Shown: in pieces, positions 20,466 to 30,208 of the stretch | How the letters are laid out: every line of letters starts with the position of its first letter | Numbering within the stretch: position 1 is the stretch's first letter | Assembly: GCF_002197845.1 (NCBI RefSeq) | Contig: NZ_NIDE01000004.1 | Location: 620,001-684,000, forward strand | Source: Fimbriiglobus ruber | GTDB taxonomy: Bacteria > Planctomycetota > Planctomycetia > Gemmatales > Gemmataceae | Length of the DNA: 64,000 bases | Reading direction: 5' to 3' | The notes under the pieces: generated by a model | The model's input: only the letters and a program-made list of their open reading frames with translations | The model's database searches: none | Told to the model about the DNA's origin: nothing | Translations under genes and position numbers: made by a program

Positions 20466-20609
20466 CCAGGGTACGCTCCGCGAACCCTGGGCTGGGTTAT
20501 GCAACGCTTTCAGCGCGCCAGAACTGGCACAGCCGAATGTACGGAATGGTTTGGGTTTTACGCAGAAAGCGTTACAGAACAGAACCAAGGTTCGCGGAGC
20601 GTACCCTGG
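20466..20609. repeat. Foldback element with nested stems
   Basis: Outer arms of 21 bp at 20466-20486 and 20589-20609 are exact reverse complements. Inside them a second pair (AACGCTTTC / GAAAGCGTT) is nested. It lies in the 20305-20847 gap, which has no gene. Confidence 0.85.
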
Positions 20610-20681
20610 GCGGATTCCCTTGCTCGGTAGACATTCCACCGACTATCGCGGCGTCAAACCGTAGTCCACTGGTCGGGAACA

Positions 20682-20780
20682 CCGTTTTTACAAAAACGAA
20701 CCCAATCTTCCGTCAGATGTCCGTCCGAGGCTGACCGAGCATCGCTGCCGGGCACCCGTTTTTACAAAACGAACCCAATC
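20682..20780. repeat. Short direct repeat pair
   Basis: The 25-26 bp string starting CCGTTTTTACAAAA and ending CGAACCCAATC occurs at 20682-20707 and 20756-20780, downstream of the kinase-FGE gene. Confidence 0.8.
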
Positions 20781-20847
20781 CGCTCGACCGCTCCGGCATC
20801 TGTCTCCGCTCCAAGCCTCCGCTCTCGTCCCTGCTTGACCTGACCTG

Positions 20848-23082
20848 CTACCTGCTCCCGGATGGAACGCGGACGAGCCGGAGCCCGAGGAAGTTGTACG
20901 CGCTGGTCGGCGCGTACCCCTGCCGGAATGCCGCGCGAGCGTTCACGGCAGAGTTGTGCCAGCTGCCGCCCCGGATCACTCGGGAGGAGCCGTCGTAAGC
21001 GTCTTCACACCACTCCCACACGTTGCCGTGCATGTCGTAGATACCAAGGCCATTCGGCTCGTACGTGCCCACTTTGGTCGTCCGGCCCAAGCCCAATTCC
21101 GAGACGTTCGCCTTCTGCGGCGACAGCTTGTTCGCCGGCGAACGGAAGTAGTAGTTCCAGGCACACAGCGCCTGTGTGGCGGCTCCACCCCGGCATGCGT
21201 ACTCCCACTCCGACTCCCGCGGTAGTCGGTACAACCAGCCCGACTCTTTGAGTCTTTCGTTTAATTTTTGTATAAATATATTGCAGTTATTCCAAGAAAC
21301 ACTTTCGACCGGTAACAGATTGAGATCCGCGTTTGACATTCCCGTGAGCTTGCTGGACCCTTTACCGCCTTTCCAGAATCCACCTTTCTGAAAGTAGCTC
21401 GGATTGTTCCCCATTACTTTTTGCCATTCTTCCTGTGTAACGGGGTAAACGCCGATGTAAAAATCCTGAGAAATAGTCACTTGTTTGCTGCCGCACTTGC
21501 CCTTCTCGCCTCCCACCCAAAAAACGCCCTTGGGCACGAATGCGAACTCGATCCCCAAGCTATTCACAAAGTTTTTGCCGTCACGATATTGCACCGCTCG
21601 CGCGTACAACTCCCCATCCCGCATGACGGGGTGAAAGATTGCTTCTAATGTGGCTATCGCGGCTTTCCACTCACCTCGATCGAGCTGTTGGCGGGCAGTT
21701 TCATTTTTGGATTTGGCGTCTTTCCAGTATCGATCGATTTCGCTGTACAGAAGCTTCTCTGGGTATTCTCCACCGACGGGAGCGGGCTTATTAGGCTCCG
21801 CGATCAGCTTCTTCGGCAGCGTCCGCAACGCCTCCGCCAGCTCGCCCGCATGCTGGTATCGTCGCTCCACCCGCGTTGCCACCGCTTTGTCCAGCACCAC
21901 CAATAGCTGTGGGCAAACGTGCAGCGACTCCAGATCGTTCCACATGTCGATGCCGAGTTCGAGGCCGACGTTGCCCAGGATGAACTGGTAGAGCATCACG
22001 CCGAGTGCGTGGACGTCGTCCGCCGGGTGCGGGTCCAGCCCCTTCTTCTGGTCCGGCGAAGCGTACATCGGGGTGTTGAAATACCGAATCGATGTCGTAC
22101 TCGCGGTGTGGCCCGAAATCGTGGCGATGCGGGCCTCCTCAAGCGCCTGGCGGGCTGTCGTGTCGCCGATGCCGAAGTCCGTGATCTTGTAAACGCCCTT
22201 CTTGCCGATCACCACGTTGGCCGGCTTCAGGTCGCGGTGAATGACGGCCATCGGCCGCAGGGCGTGGCAGTGGGCCATCGTCTCCGCGAGGATCAGCACT
22301 TTCTCGACGGCCATTGTCGCGCGGGCGGCCAGATCCTTGGGCCAAGTGGCGAAATTGTGGAGCAGGTCGCCGCCGGGGGCGAACTCGTACTGCAACCAGG
22401 GTGTCGGCCCTTCGAGGTGGGAATCCATCAGCTTGACGATGTTCGGGTGGTCGTCGAGTTCGGCCCGGACGAGCTTGATGATCTTCCGCTCGTGGGTGAA
22501 CATCCGCTCTTGCGAGCCCGGGTCGAGGCAGAATTTGATCACGCTAAAGTCGTCTTCGCGGTTCCGGGCCTTCCAGACTTCGCCGAACCCACCGATGCCG
22601 AGGCGGTCCACCAGCGTCCAGCGGTTGTTGTCCGGCACCGGATCGCCCCGGCGGAACAGCGGCGGCCGCGGCGGGAGGAGGGGTATGATGTCTTCGGGGC
22701 GGGTCGCGGCCCACTGGGGCGGGGCCGTCGTCCCGCTCGGATCGTCCTGACGCGCGAAGGTCGCCCGGATGCGGTCCGGCATGAGTTTAATGGTCTCGGC
22801 GATCCGCTTGCGCTCCTCGACCGGCTTGTCGGCCAGCACGAGTTCGACAATCTCCTCGGCCTTCTTCTCGAACTCCGCCGCCGGCATGGTCGCGGCTTGC
22901 GTCAGGGCTTGTTTGAGAACGGCCTGCTGCTGGTCCGCGGGAACCCGCGCGCGAAAACGGTCCAGGATGTCGGCCGCGAGACCCCAGATCCGACGACCGC
23001 CCTGGGCAATCTGGCCCAGGTTCTGCGCGACCGGAGCCGCTACGGCCAACCCTGCCGCCACGGCGGAAAAGAATTCGATCAT
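20848..23082 (-). CDS. Ser/Thr protein kinase fused to formylglycine-generating-enzyme-like domain
   Basis: The 744-residue product has three parts. An N-terminal helical region (~1-110) of unknown family starts MIEFFSAVAAGLAVAAPVAQ. A Hanks-type kinase (~155-430) has LGIGGFGEVWKAR, VIKF, HRDLKPANVVI, TDFGIGD and a MYASPDQ activation segment. A C-terminal FGE/SUMF1-like domain (~520-740) has GVYPVTQEEWQKVMGNNPSY, RLPRESEWEYACRGG, MHGNVWEWCED and RVIRGGSW. Such kinase-FGE-like fusions are known in planctomycetes and cyanobacteria; the FGE-like part may act as a ligand or C-type-lectin-like fold rather than oxidising a cysteine. The first FGE-domain stretch (around 21240-21680) is visibly more AT-rich than the rest. 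The N-terminal segment might be a membrane or partner-recruiting module. Confidence 0.92.
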   Translation of the reverse strand: MIEFFSAVAAGLAVAAPVAQNLGQIAQGGRRIWGLAADILDRFRARVPADQQQAVLKQALTQAATMPAAEFEKKAEEIVELVLADKPVEERKRIAETIKLMPDRIRATFARQDDPSGTTAPPQWAATRPEDIIPLLPPRPPLFRRGDPVPDNNRWTLVDRLGIGGFGEVWKARNREDDFSVIKFCLDPGSQERMFTHERKIIKLVRAELDDHPNIVKLMDSHLEGPTPWLQYEFAPGGDLLHNFATWPKDLAARATMAVEKVLILAETMAHCHALRPMAVIHRDLKPANVVIGKKGVYKITDFGIGDTTARQALEEARIATISGHTASTTSIRYFNTPMYASPDQKKGLDPHPADDVHALGVMLYQFILGNVGLELGIDMWNDLESLHVCPQLLVVLDKAVATRVERRYQHAGELAEALRTLPKKLIAEPNKPAPVGGEYPEKLLYSEIDRYWKDAKSKNETARQQLDRGEWKAAIATLEAIFHPVMRDGELYARAVQYRDGKNFVNSLGIEFAFVPKGVFWVGGEKGKCGSKQVTISQDFYIGVYPVTQEEWQKVMGNNPSYFQKGGFWKGGKGSSKLTGMSNADLNLLPVESVSWNNCNIFIQKLNERLKESGWLYRLPRESEWEYACRGGAATQALCAWNYYFRSPANKLSPQKANVSELGLGRTTKVGTYEPNGLGIYDMHGNVWEWCEDAYDGSSRVIRGGSWHNSAVNARAAFRQGYAPTSAYNFLGLRLVRVPSGSR

Positions 23083-23224
23083 GCGAAGCTCTCCAGCGAG
23101 TCGGGAACGGGAGCTATGCGACTATTCGCCCGCCTACGCCTCATCTTTGGCGAGGGAGCGATTTTTCATGAATCGGGTGTGAGCCCACTCCCGCACGGCT
23201 TGTGGGGGAGTCCGCCGAGGGCAT

Positions 23225-23312
23225 GCCCAGGGCTTACGACCTGGGCTATTCTCTGCCGCCCCTTTGGGGCTTAAAACCATCGCGGGCCTAGCCCAGGTCG
23301 TAAGCCCTGGGC
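23225..23312. repeat. Foldback palindrome with 24-bp arms
   Basis: Arms 23225-23248 and 23289-23312 are exact reverse complements (outermost GCCCAGGGCTTACGAC...). A small CCCCTTTGGGG palindrome sits in the loop. It lies between the kinase-FGE gene and the phosphoesterase gene. Confidence 0.9.
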
Positions 23313-23364
23313 CTCCCCGCAGGCGACCCCGCCCGCACCGGGCACGGTTGGACCCGGGCCGCAA

Positions 23365-24267
23365 TCAACGGGCTTTCATCTCAAAGCCGAATTCCCCGGC
23401 GTCGTGGAATGCGTCCGCCTTCGGGTCGTAACGGCGGTGGAGCACGGCGACGTGGGTGCCCGTGATCGCATACTCGTTATACGTCCAGCGGTTGTTCTGC
23501 GTCGTGCTGCCCGCGCAGACGACGGGGAAGGGGATCTCTGGTGTCGGCGGGAGGATGAACCCGTGGTGGATGTGCCCGTGCAGCCACAGGTCGATCCCGC
23601 AGCCGACGGCCGTCGCCAGGGCGGCCGCGTGGTCGCGGAGGCGGTGGAGGCGGTGTTCGATCTGCCCGCCCGCGGTGCGGAGCGGGTAATGCGTGACGAG
23701 TACCCGCGGACCCGGGTCGAGACTAGCGCACAACTCGCGGAGGCGGGCGAGTTGGTCCGCCCCGAACGCCCCGCTCGCGTCCCCGTGCCAGCGGTTCGCG
23801 GTACACGAGTTCGCCCCGATCAGCCAGACGTGCCCGATCCGCCGGGCGAACGGGTACATCTCGGGGCCGACGCGCGTGCCGACCAGCCAGGGGCCGAAAT
23901 ATTTCTCGAACAATCCGGCGGCGACGGCCGGGCGGGTGTAGTGGTCGTGGTTTCCCGGAACCGCGACCACCGGCGGCAGCGCGGGGTCGCCGACGTCCAG
24001 GGCGGCGACCGCGGCAGCGAACTCGGACTCGAACGCGAGCCGGGTCGCGTCGCCGCTGAAGATTGCCCCGTCCAGGTTCCGCCCGCGGAGGTCACGACCC
24101 AGTGCGGTGGCTACCTGTGGGGCGTCCCGGAAGCGCCGCCCGCGGCCGAGAACCTTGATATTTAACCACCCGGTCACGCGCTTGCCCACGAGGTCGCGGG
24201 GCCGCCACCCGAGTGGGCTGGCGGTGAGGTGGATGTCGCTGAAATGGGCGAGGCGGACGGTGGTCAT
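23365..24267 (-). CDS. Calcineurin-like metallophosphoesterase
   Basis: The 300-residue product shows the metallophosphoesterase motifs in order: HFSDIHL (DxH), FSGDAT (GD), VPGNHDHYT (GNHD), a VLVTHYPLR histidine and LWLHGHIHHG (GHxH). It hydrolyses a phosphomonoester or diester in a two-metal centre; substrate unknown. No signal peptide, so cytosolic. The start at ATG 24267 begins MTTVRLAHFSDIHL, as expected; the open frame runs further upstream without family similarity. The next gene on the same strand begins 132 bp upstream. Confidence 0.92.
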   Translation of the reverse strand: MTTVRLAHFSDIHLTASPLGWRPRDLVGKRVTGWLNIKVLGRGRRFRDAPQVATALGRDLRGRNLDGAIFSGDATRLAFESEFAAAVAALDVGDPALPPVVAVPGNHDHYTRPAVAAGLFEKYFGPWLVGTRVGPEMYPFARRIGHVWLIGANSCTANRWHGDASGAFGADQLARLRELCASLDPGPRVLVTHYPLRTAGGQIEHRLHRLRDHAAALATAVGCGIDLWLHGHIHHGFILPPTPEIPFPVVCAGSTTQNNRWTYNEYAITGTHVAVLHRRYDPKADAFHDAGEFGFEMKAR

Positions 24268-24399
24268 GTGTGCCGGGGAGAGGGACACGCGGTGGTACAG
24301 TGGGCCGACCGGGTTAACGGCAGGCAGTGGGAAATTAACGACCCCGTGCCGGCAACCGTTCCCGCCGCACAATACAGACGGCGACGCCGGGTTCGTGTT

Positions 24400-25092
24400 T
24401 TAGAGGAGGGGAAGCCAGGCGTCGAGCAACTGCCCCAGGTGCCCCATACACAGAGGCAGGTTGTGGTCGAAATCCTGGGGCGCGGACTTGTCGGCGTGGT
24501 CCGTGACGCCACGCAGTTCCATGAACGGCACGCCGCCGAACCGGCACGCCCTCGCCGCCCCCGCCCCTTCCCACGCCACGCACAGGGCGCCGGTCTTCGA
24601 GGCGAGTTCCTTGGCCCGCTCGGTGGCCACCACGTCCTCGTCCCCGCTGGCAACGGGGCCGAAGTGCAAGCGGAACGGCAGGGCCGTTCGTTGGGGCAAT
24701 TGTCTCAAACTGTTGAGGGCCGCGGCGTGGCCGTCGAACCGCGGGAGCGGCCGGGAGGCGAACAGCAGCGTGTAGTCGTGTTCCACGGTGGCGGTGGCAG
24801 CCACCACGTCGCCCACCCCGACGTCGTCACGCAAACTGCCCGCTGCCCCCGCACAGATGACGAGCCGGTAGGCGCCGTGGTCGAGGAGGTGCTGAGTCTG
24901 GATCCCGAATTGGGCCTTGCCGTGACCGCCCACGGCCACCGTGAGAGACACGTCCGGGAATCGGACGCACGACAGGCGACCGACGACGACGGGGACGGGC
25001 TGGCGACCGAGCGCCACGAAGGTGGCCGCCAGAGCGTCTTTCTCTTCGGGCAGCGGCGTCAGTAGAGCGACCTCGGTCGGCGTGGCACTCAT
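24400..25092 (-). CDS. Nucleoside phosphorylase / MTA-SAH nucleosidase-like protein
   Basis: The 230-residue product has the PNP/UDP phosphorylase fold signatures: VALLTPLPEEKDAL at the N-terminus, the phosphate or ribose loop region VICAGAAGSLRDDVGVGDVV and a C-terminal GVPFMELRGVTDHAD with the conserved Asp. Members cleave N-glycosidic bonds of purine nucleosides, 5'-methylthioadenosine, S-adenosylhomocysteine or futalosine. The position of an acidic residue in VAWEGAGAARA is in keeping with the nucleosidase branch, but substrate is not decidable. It is cytosolic and sits in a same-strand series with the phosphoesterase and a short hypothetical gene. Confidence 0.85.
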   Translation of the reverse strand: MSATPTEVALLTPLPEEKDALAATFVALGRQPVPVVVGRLSCVRFPDVSLTVAVGGHGKAQFGIQTQHLLDHGAYRLVICAGAAGSLRDDVGVGDVVAATATVEHDYTLLFASRPLPRFDGHAAALNSLRQLPQRTALPFRLHFGPVASGDEDVVATERAKELASKTGALCVAWEGAGAARACRFGGVPFMELRGVTDHADKSAPQDFDHNLPLCMGHLGQLLDAWLPLL

Positions 25093-25138
25093 AGCCGTCC
25101 ACGAAATAGGGCCAAGGGATTTCGGACCCGCCCGCGAT

Positions 25139-25582
25139 TTACCCTTCCGCCCCCAGTACGCAGACGCCGAACCCGTTCAGGTCGATGTCCTCGCCCTTTT
25201 CGGACTCGCCCGGGCCGCCGCGGTCGAGGGAGAGCCGGACGTACGCCCAGAAGCAGGACTTTTCCCCGTGCATGTCGTACCCGCTGGCGTCCACGTCCGC
25301 TTCCAGTAGCCACCGCCAGCCGCGCTTCTCGGTGCCGCTGTCGGACGCCTCTTCCTGCCAGCCCTTGAGAACCCGGGACAGGTGCTGGACCCCCAGCTTC
25401 CACGCCTTCGGGTCGTCGATGTGGACGCGCAACTCGTCCGGCGCCGGTTCGATCTCGGCGCCGGGAAGTCCCTTGACGGCTTCGAACAATCTGTGTTCCA
25501 GTGCCGAACACCGCCAAGGCGACCACAAATAAAAGGTGACACCCGGGGTATCCATGGTCAGCCCGAACAAATCGACCCGCAT
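25139..25582 (-). CDS. Hypothetical protein, 147 residues
   Basis: I do not recognise a family. The product starts MRVDLFGLTMDTPGVTFYLW and has no signal peptide, membrane helix or catalytic motif; it looks like a small globular cytosolic protein (DLNGFGVCVLG at the end). It lies 46 bp upstream of the nucleosidase-like gene on the same strand and may be cotranscribed with it. Confidence 0.6.
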   Translation of the reverse strand: MRVDLFGLTMDTPGVTFYLWSPWRCSALEHRLFEAVKGLPGAEIEPAPDELRVHIDDPKAWKLGVQHLSRVLKGWQEEASDSGTEKRGWRWLLEADVDASGYDMHGEKSCFWAYVRLSLDRGGPGESEKGEDIDLNGFGVCVLGAEG

Positions 25583-25880
25583 CGGAATCGGCTCCTACAC
25601 GGCCGCCGGCCGCAAATAACAACCCGTCTGATGAAATTGACTCTAGCTTTCCGGTCCCGGGTGGGAAAGGGCGGTCGCCCGGAAGAAATTCGGACCGGGT
25701 ATGCCGATCGGGAGGGTGGTGAAAAAGCTCGGGGTATAACAGTGTAGGACAGAACCGGGCACCATTCTTGAAATGTTCGAGTAAATCGGTTCGGGCGTCG
25801 CCCCGCGACCCGGGAAGCGTATAATCGTTGTCATACATCAGAATTCACTCCCGTCGGTCGCCCTCGCTCCGGCCACCGTG

Positions 25881-27871
25881 ATGCCTTTGCCGACCCCACC
25901 CCACTCCCGCGAACCCCAGCCGCACGCGTCCACCCGCGATGCCGTGCGGCTGTCGCCCGGCGTCTCCGCGGAAGAGGGGCTCGAGCAGGTCTGTCAGTCG
26001 ATTTACTGGTCCCACGACGCGGCCGTACTGACGACGTGCGCCGCCGACCCGCCCGGGGCGGTCGTGACGTTCGTCAACCCGGCCTTCACCGACCTGACCG
26101 GGTATCCCGCCCACGAAGCCATCGGCAGATCCCCGGACCAACTCCTCTTCGGCCCGAATACCAACCCCGCCGTGCCGGTCGACGTGTTGGTCGCGGTCAA
26201 AAAAGGCGAATCGTTCGAGTGCGAAAGCGTCGTCCGCCGCAAGGACGGGACGGCGGCCGCCGTCCGCAGCCGGGTCGTCCCGGTCCGCGGCCCGAGTGGC
26301 CGCGCGGTGCGGTCCCTGGTGTTCCTCCGCGACACGTCCGGGGAGCGGAAGGCGGAGCGGGACGCGCGGGACGCCCGGGCGGTCTGCGACCAGTTGTTCG
26401 CGTCCCCGGCGCTCGGCGTCGCCCTCGCCGACGAGGACCGCCGGCTCGTCCGGGTGAACGCCGCGTTCGCCCGCATGCACGGGTACGCGGAACACGAGCT
26501 GGTCGGGACGGACCTGCTCAAGCTCGTTCCCCCGGACCACCGCGACCGCGCGGCGCGGGCGCACTCCGAGTACCTGACGCAGGGCGGCCCGCGGACGCAG
26601 GATTGGTTGGCCGCGTGCAAGGACGGGAGTTCGCGGCGGGTGTCCGGCACCGTCGGGGCGGCGGTCCTCGGTAACGGCTCCCGCGTTCTGGTGATCACCC
26701 TGGCGGACGTGTCGGACCAGGACCGGATTCAGGCCCAACTCCGCGACGCGAACAAGATGGAAAATGTCGGCCGGTTGGCCGGCGGGATCGCCCACGAATT
26801 CAACAACCTGCTCACCGTGGTCCAGGCGTTCGCCGGCATGGCGGCCGAGGCCCTGCCGCCCGGGCACGAGGCCCGCGGGCACATCGCCCAGGTCACCCGG
26901 GCGGCCGACCACGCGGCCCAGCTCACCCGCCAGCTCCTCACGTACGCCCGCCGCCGCCCGGTCGAGCCGCAGATCGTGGATCTGAGTGCGGTCGTCGCCG
27001 GCATCGCCGACTTCCTCCGGGGCACGCTCGGCGACAAGGTGAAGTTGTCGATCCACACCCGGGAAAGCGTCCACCCGATTTCGGCCGACCCGAACCTGCT
27101 CGTCCAGGTCCTCGTGAACCTCGCGGCGAACGCCCGGGACGCGATGCCGGTCGGGGGACGCTGACCCTGACGACGGACAACGTCACTCTTCGCGCGGGCA
27201 CCGACGCGCCGCACGACGCGACCGGGGCCGCGATCGCCCCGGGGGACTACGCCGTTCTCGCCGCGACCGACACGGGCACGGGCATGCCGGTCGACATCCT
27301 CGCGCAAATTTTCGAGCCCTTCTTCACCACCAAGCCGGTGGGCAAGGGGACCGGTCTCGGCCTGGCGATTACGCAGAGCATCGTGCGGCAGTCCCGGGGG
27401 TACATCCAGGTCGATTCGGCCCCGGGCTCCGGGACCACGTTCCGCCTCTATTTCCCCCGCGCCGACACCGGCCCCGCGGCCCCGATCGACCCCCGGCCCC
27501 GTGAAGTTCGCGGGACGATCTTGCTCGTCGAAGACGAACCGGCGGTCCGCGACGCCACGGTCCACTTGCTGCGGCGCGAGCGGTTTGAAGTCGTTTCGGC
27601 GGCCCACGGCCAGGAAGCGCTCGACCTGATGCGGCTCCGTCCCGGGCCGATCGACCTGCTCGTCACGGACGTGCTGATGCCCGAACTCGGCGGGAAAGAC
27701 CTCGCCCGCCGGTTGAGAACCGACCGGCCGGGGTTGCGGGTACTGTTCGTGTCCGGGTTCTCGGGCGACCAGCAGGAGTTGGAAGACCTCGACGACCCGG
27801 ACACCGCGTTCCTGCCGAAGCCGTTCACGCCGCAACAGCTCCGCGGGGCGGTGAGGCGGTTTTTCGACTGA
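25881..27871 (+). CDS. PAS sensor histidine kinase with receiver domain, split by a frameshift
   Basis: Two open frames make one protein. The first (to 27164) has two PAS domains (FVNPAFTDLTGYPAHEAIGR; LVRVNAAFARMHGYAEHELV) and the HisKA phosphoacceptor GGIAHEFNNLLTVV with the phosphorylatable His. After one missing G in the run 27153-27157 the sequence continues in the next frame: HATPase motifs (FEPFFTTKPVGKGTGLGLAI) and a receiver domain (ILLVEDEPAVRD, phosphorylated Asp in DLLVTDVLMPELGG, Lys in FLPKPFTP), stop at 27871. It is a cytosolic hybrid kinase of the N-box HEFNN type. A GTG at 25878 precedes the ATG at 25881 by one codon. If the missing base is real, the kinase lacks its ATP-binding domain and is dead. 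Confidence 0.8.
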
Positions 27872-27932
27872 GTACCCCGGGTCGCCTTGACCACGGCGTC
27901 TCCGGTCGGAGACAGGGGAACTGAAAAAAGTC

Positions 27933-27980
27933 ACGGCGCGAGTGCCGGTCCGTTGTCGGGACCGGCACTCGCGCCGTTTT
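27933..27980. terminator. Bidirectional terminator
   Basis: A 19-bp stem (ACGGCGCGAGTGCCGGTCC and its reverse complement, 7-nt loop) is followed by TTTTT and preceded by AAAAAA. It separates the convergent histidine kinase and helicase genes. Confidence 0.92.
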
Positions 27981-28004
27981 TCGTTCAGACGAATCGATCT
28001 CGAC

Positions 28005-29735
28005 TCAGTTCACGCGGTCGCGCCGGACCACGATCTTCCGGCCCCGGATGCGGCCGCCTTGGAGCACTTCGATCACGTCGTCCGCCAACTCGTCGAGTAC
28101 CTCGACCAGCGTGAACCGCTCGGTGATCTCGATCGAGCCGATGTCCTTCTTACCCAACCCGGCTTCGTTCGCGATCGCGCCGACGATGTCCCGCGGGCTG
28201 ACGCCCGCCTCGCGGCCGACGCTGATGAAGATCCGCGACATCCCCTTGGTGGCCACGGCGGCGCGGCCCCGGTCGCGGTCGAACGGGCGGACCGGCGGGC
28301 CGCCGACTCCGGGCGCGCCCGCGGGCCGGGCGAACTTGCCGCCGTCCCGGGACGGTGCCTTCGGCCCCGGCTCGATCACCGGAATGTTTTCTTCGTCCTC
28401 GGCCCCGCTCCGGCCGGCCTGGAGCGCCAACTTCATGGACGCGCAGGCGACGTCCAGCGGGCCGAACTCCGCGGCCAGTTCGCCGACCGCGGGGTGGAAT
28501 TCTTCGAGCCCGCCGGTGGCGATCAGTTCGCGGACCGCGTCGCGGGTCCGCTCCAGTCGCTTGGCCCGCAGGTCGGCGGAGGAGGGGACGCGGGCGAGCG
28601 TGATCGGCTGCTTCGTCGACCGCTCGATCTGGCGGAGTTGGAACTGCTCGCGGGGCTCGACGAGGGTGATCGCCACGCCTTCTCGGCCCGCCCGCCCGAC
28701 GCGGCCGATCCGGTGGACGTACGACTCCACGGCTTCCGGCGCGTGCAGGTTGACGACGTGCGACAGGTGCCCGATGTCCAACCCGCGGGCGGCCACGTCG
28801 GTTGCGATGAGCAGGTTGACGGTCCCCGCCCGGAACTTTCCCATCACCCGGTCGCGCTGCTCCTGGGAGAGACCGCCGTGCAGCGACTCGGGGCGGAACC
28901 CGCGATCGGTCAGCGTGTCCGTGAGCCCGTCGGCTTCGGTCCGGGTGCGGCAGAAGATGATGGCGGAGGTCGGGTTTTCGAGTTCGAGAACCCGGGACAG
29001 GACCGCCGCCTTGAACCCGCGGGGCACGAGGTACGCGGTCTGCCGGACCTTGGGTGCCTCGCCCGCGGCCAGCACGGTGCGGGCGACCTCGACGCGGACG
29101 GGGTTTTTCAGGTGCCGCTGGGCGATCCCGGCGATGCGGGGCGGCATCGTCGCCGAGAACAGCATCGTTTGTCGGGTGTCCGGGGTCGCCGACAGGATGG
29201 CTTCGATGTCCTCGGCGAAGCCCATGTCGAGCATTTCGTCGGCTTCGTCGAGGACGGCCGCCGTGATGCCGGTCAGGACGATCGTTTCCCGGCGGACGTG
29301 GTCGAGAGCCCGGCCCGGCGTGGCGACGACGATGTCGACGCCGCGGCGCAGCGCGCGGACCTGGTCGTTGAACCCGGTCCCGCCGTAGATCGCGAGCGAG
29401 GAGACGCCGAGCGGACGGCCGTACCGCGTGACGGCGGCCGATACCTGGATGGCGAGTTCTCGCGTCGGCACGAGGATGATCGTCGACGGCCGGGCGCGGG
29501 TGGCACCGGCGGCCGCGATGCGGTGGATGATTGGCAGGGCGAACGCGGCCGTTTTACCGGTCCCGGTTGCCGCCAAACCGACCAGATCAGATCCGTTAAG
29601 GAGGGGCGGGATCGCTTCCCGCTGGATGGGCGTCGGCTCTATGTACCCGAACGACGTCAGCGAGGCCACGAGGCGCGAATCAAGACCCAGAGCCGCGAAC
29701 CCAGATTGGGGTTCCGCGACCAGTACGTCAGACAT
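28005..29735 (-). CDS. DEAD-box RNA helicase with DbpA-type RNA-binding domain
   Basis: The 576-residue product unwinds RNA duplexes with ATP. Motifs in order: Q motif PTPIQREAIP, ATGTGKT (I), PTRELAIQ (Ia), TPGRALDH (Ib), DEADEML (II), FSATMPP (III), IIFCRTRTEADG (IV), IATDVAARGLDIG (V) and HRIGRVGRAG (VI). After a Pro/Gly-rich linker, the last ~75 residues (MSRIFISVGREAGVSPRDIV...) form a DbpA-like RNA-recognition domain, as in DeaD/CsdA and DbpA, pointing to ribosome assembly or cold-shock RNA remodelling. A leader of ~200 bp without genes (29736-29941) precedes it and carries its promoter. Confidence 0.95.
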   Translation of the reverse strand: MSDVLVAEPQSGFAALGLDSRLVASLTSFGYIEPTPIQREAIPPLLNGSDLVGLAATGTGKTAAFALPIIHRIAAAGATRARPSTIILVPTRELAIQVSAAVTRYGRPLGVSSLAIYGGTGFNDQVRALRRGVDIVVATPGRALDHVRRETIVLTGITAAVLDEADEMLDMGFAEDIEAILSATPDTRQTMLFSATMPPRIAGIAQRHLKNPVRVEVARTVLAAGEAPKVRQTAYLVPRGFKAAVLSRVLELENPTSAIIFCRTRTEADGLTDTLTDRGFRPESLHGGLSQEQRDRVMGKFRAGTVNLLIATDVAARGLDIGHLSHVVNLHAPEAVESYVHRIGRVGRAGREGVAITLVEPREQFQLRQIERSTKQPITLARVPSSADLRAKRLERTRDAVRELIATGGLEEFHPAVGELAAEFGPLDVACASMKLALQAGRSGAEDEENIPVIEPGPKAPSRDGGKFARPAGAPGVGGPPVRPFDRDRGRAAVATKGMSRIFISVGREAGVSPRDIVGAIANEAGLGKKDIGSIEITERFTLVEVLDELADDVIEVLQGGRIRGRKIVVRRDRVN

Positions 29736-30208
29736 GCGAACGAACCTTCCCCCGGCAAAATGTGCCGGGTCGAACGACTCACAAGGAGCCGTACCTGGTC
29801 AACGCACGGCTGTCGTACGTCCTCTTACCTGGTCTTTAGCACCTCGTAGTAATGAAGATTATACACACGAGAAGTTGAAACGGCGAGAAAATATGGGGAA
29901 TTGGCACGAAGTCGTCTGTCTCGGACGACTTCCGGCAGAAGGTGTCGGCGCCAGTTAGGGTGCGTGGCGTGGGCTCCGATCAGGTTAAGGAGACTTGCGA
30001 TGTCCCATCCTCCCTTCGGCCGGAACGCGCGGATCGCGGCCCTGCGTTCTCACGGGGGCCGCCGGGAAGAACGGACGCTCCCGCGAATTCCCGGAGGACG
30101 ATACTCCTCGCGCGGGGGCGGGTTGGAATAAGATGTTTCACGCGGTTTCGCGGCCGACCCGGCACCGCCGGGGGCCGCGCCCCTCCCACACATTCCGAGG
30201 AGTCGTTC

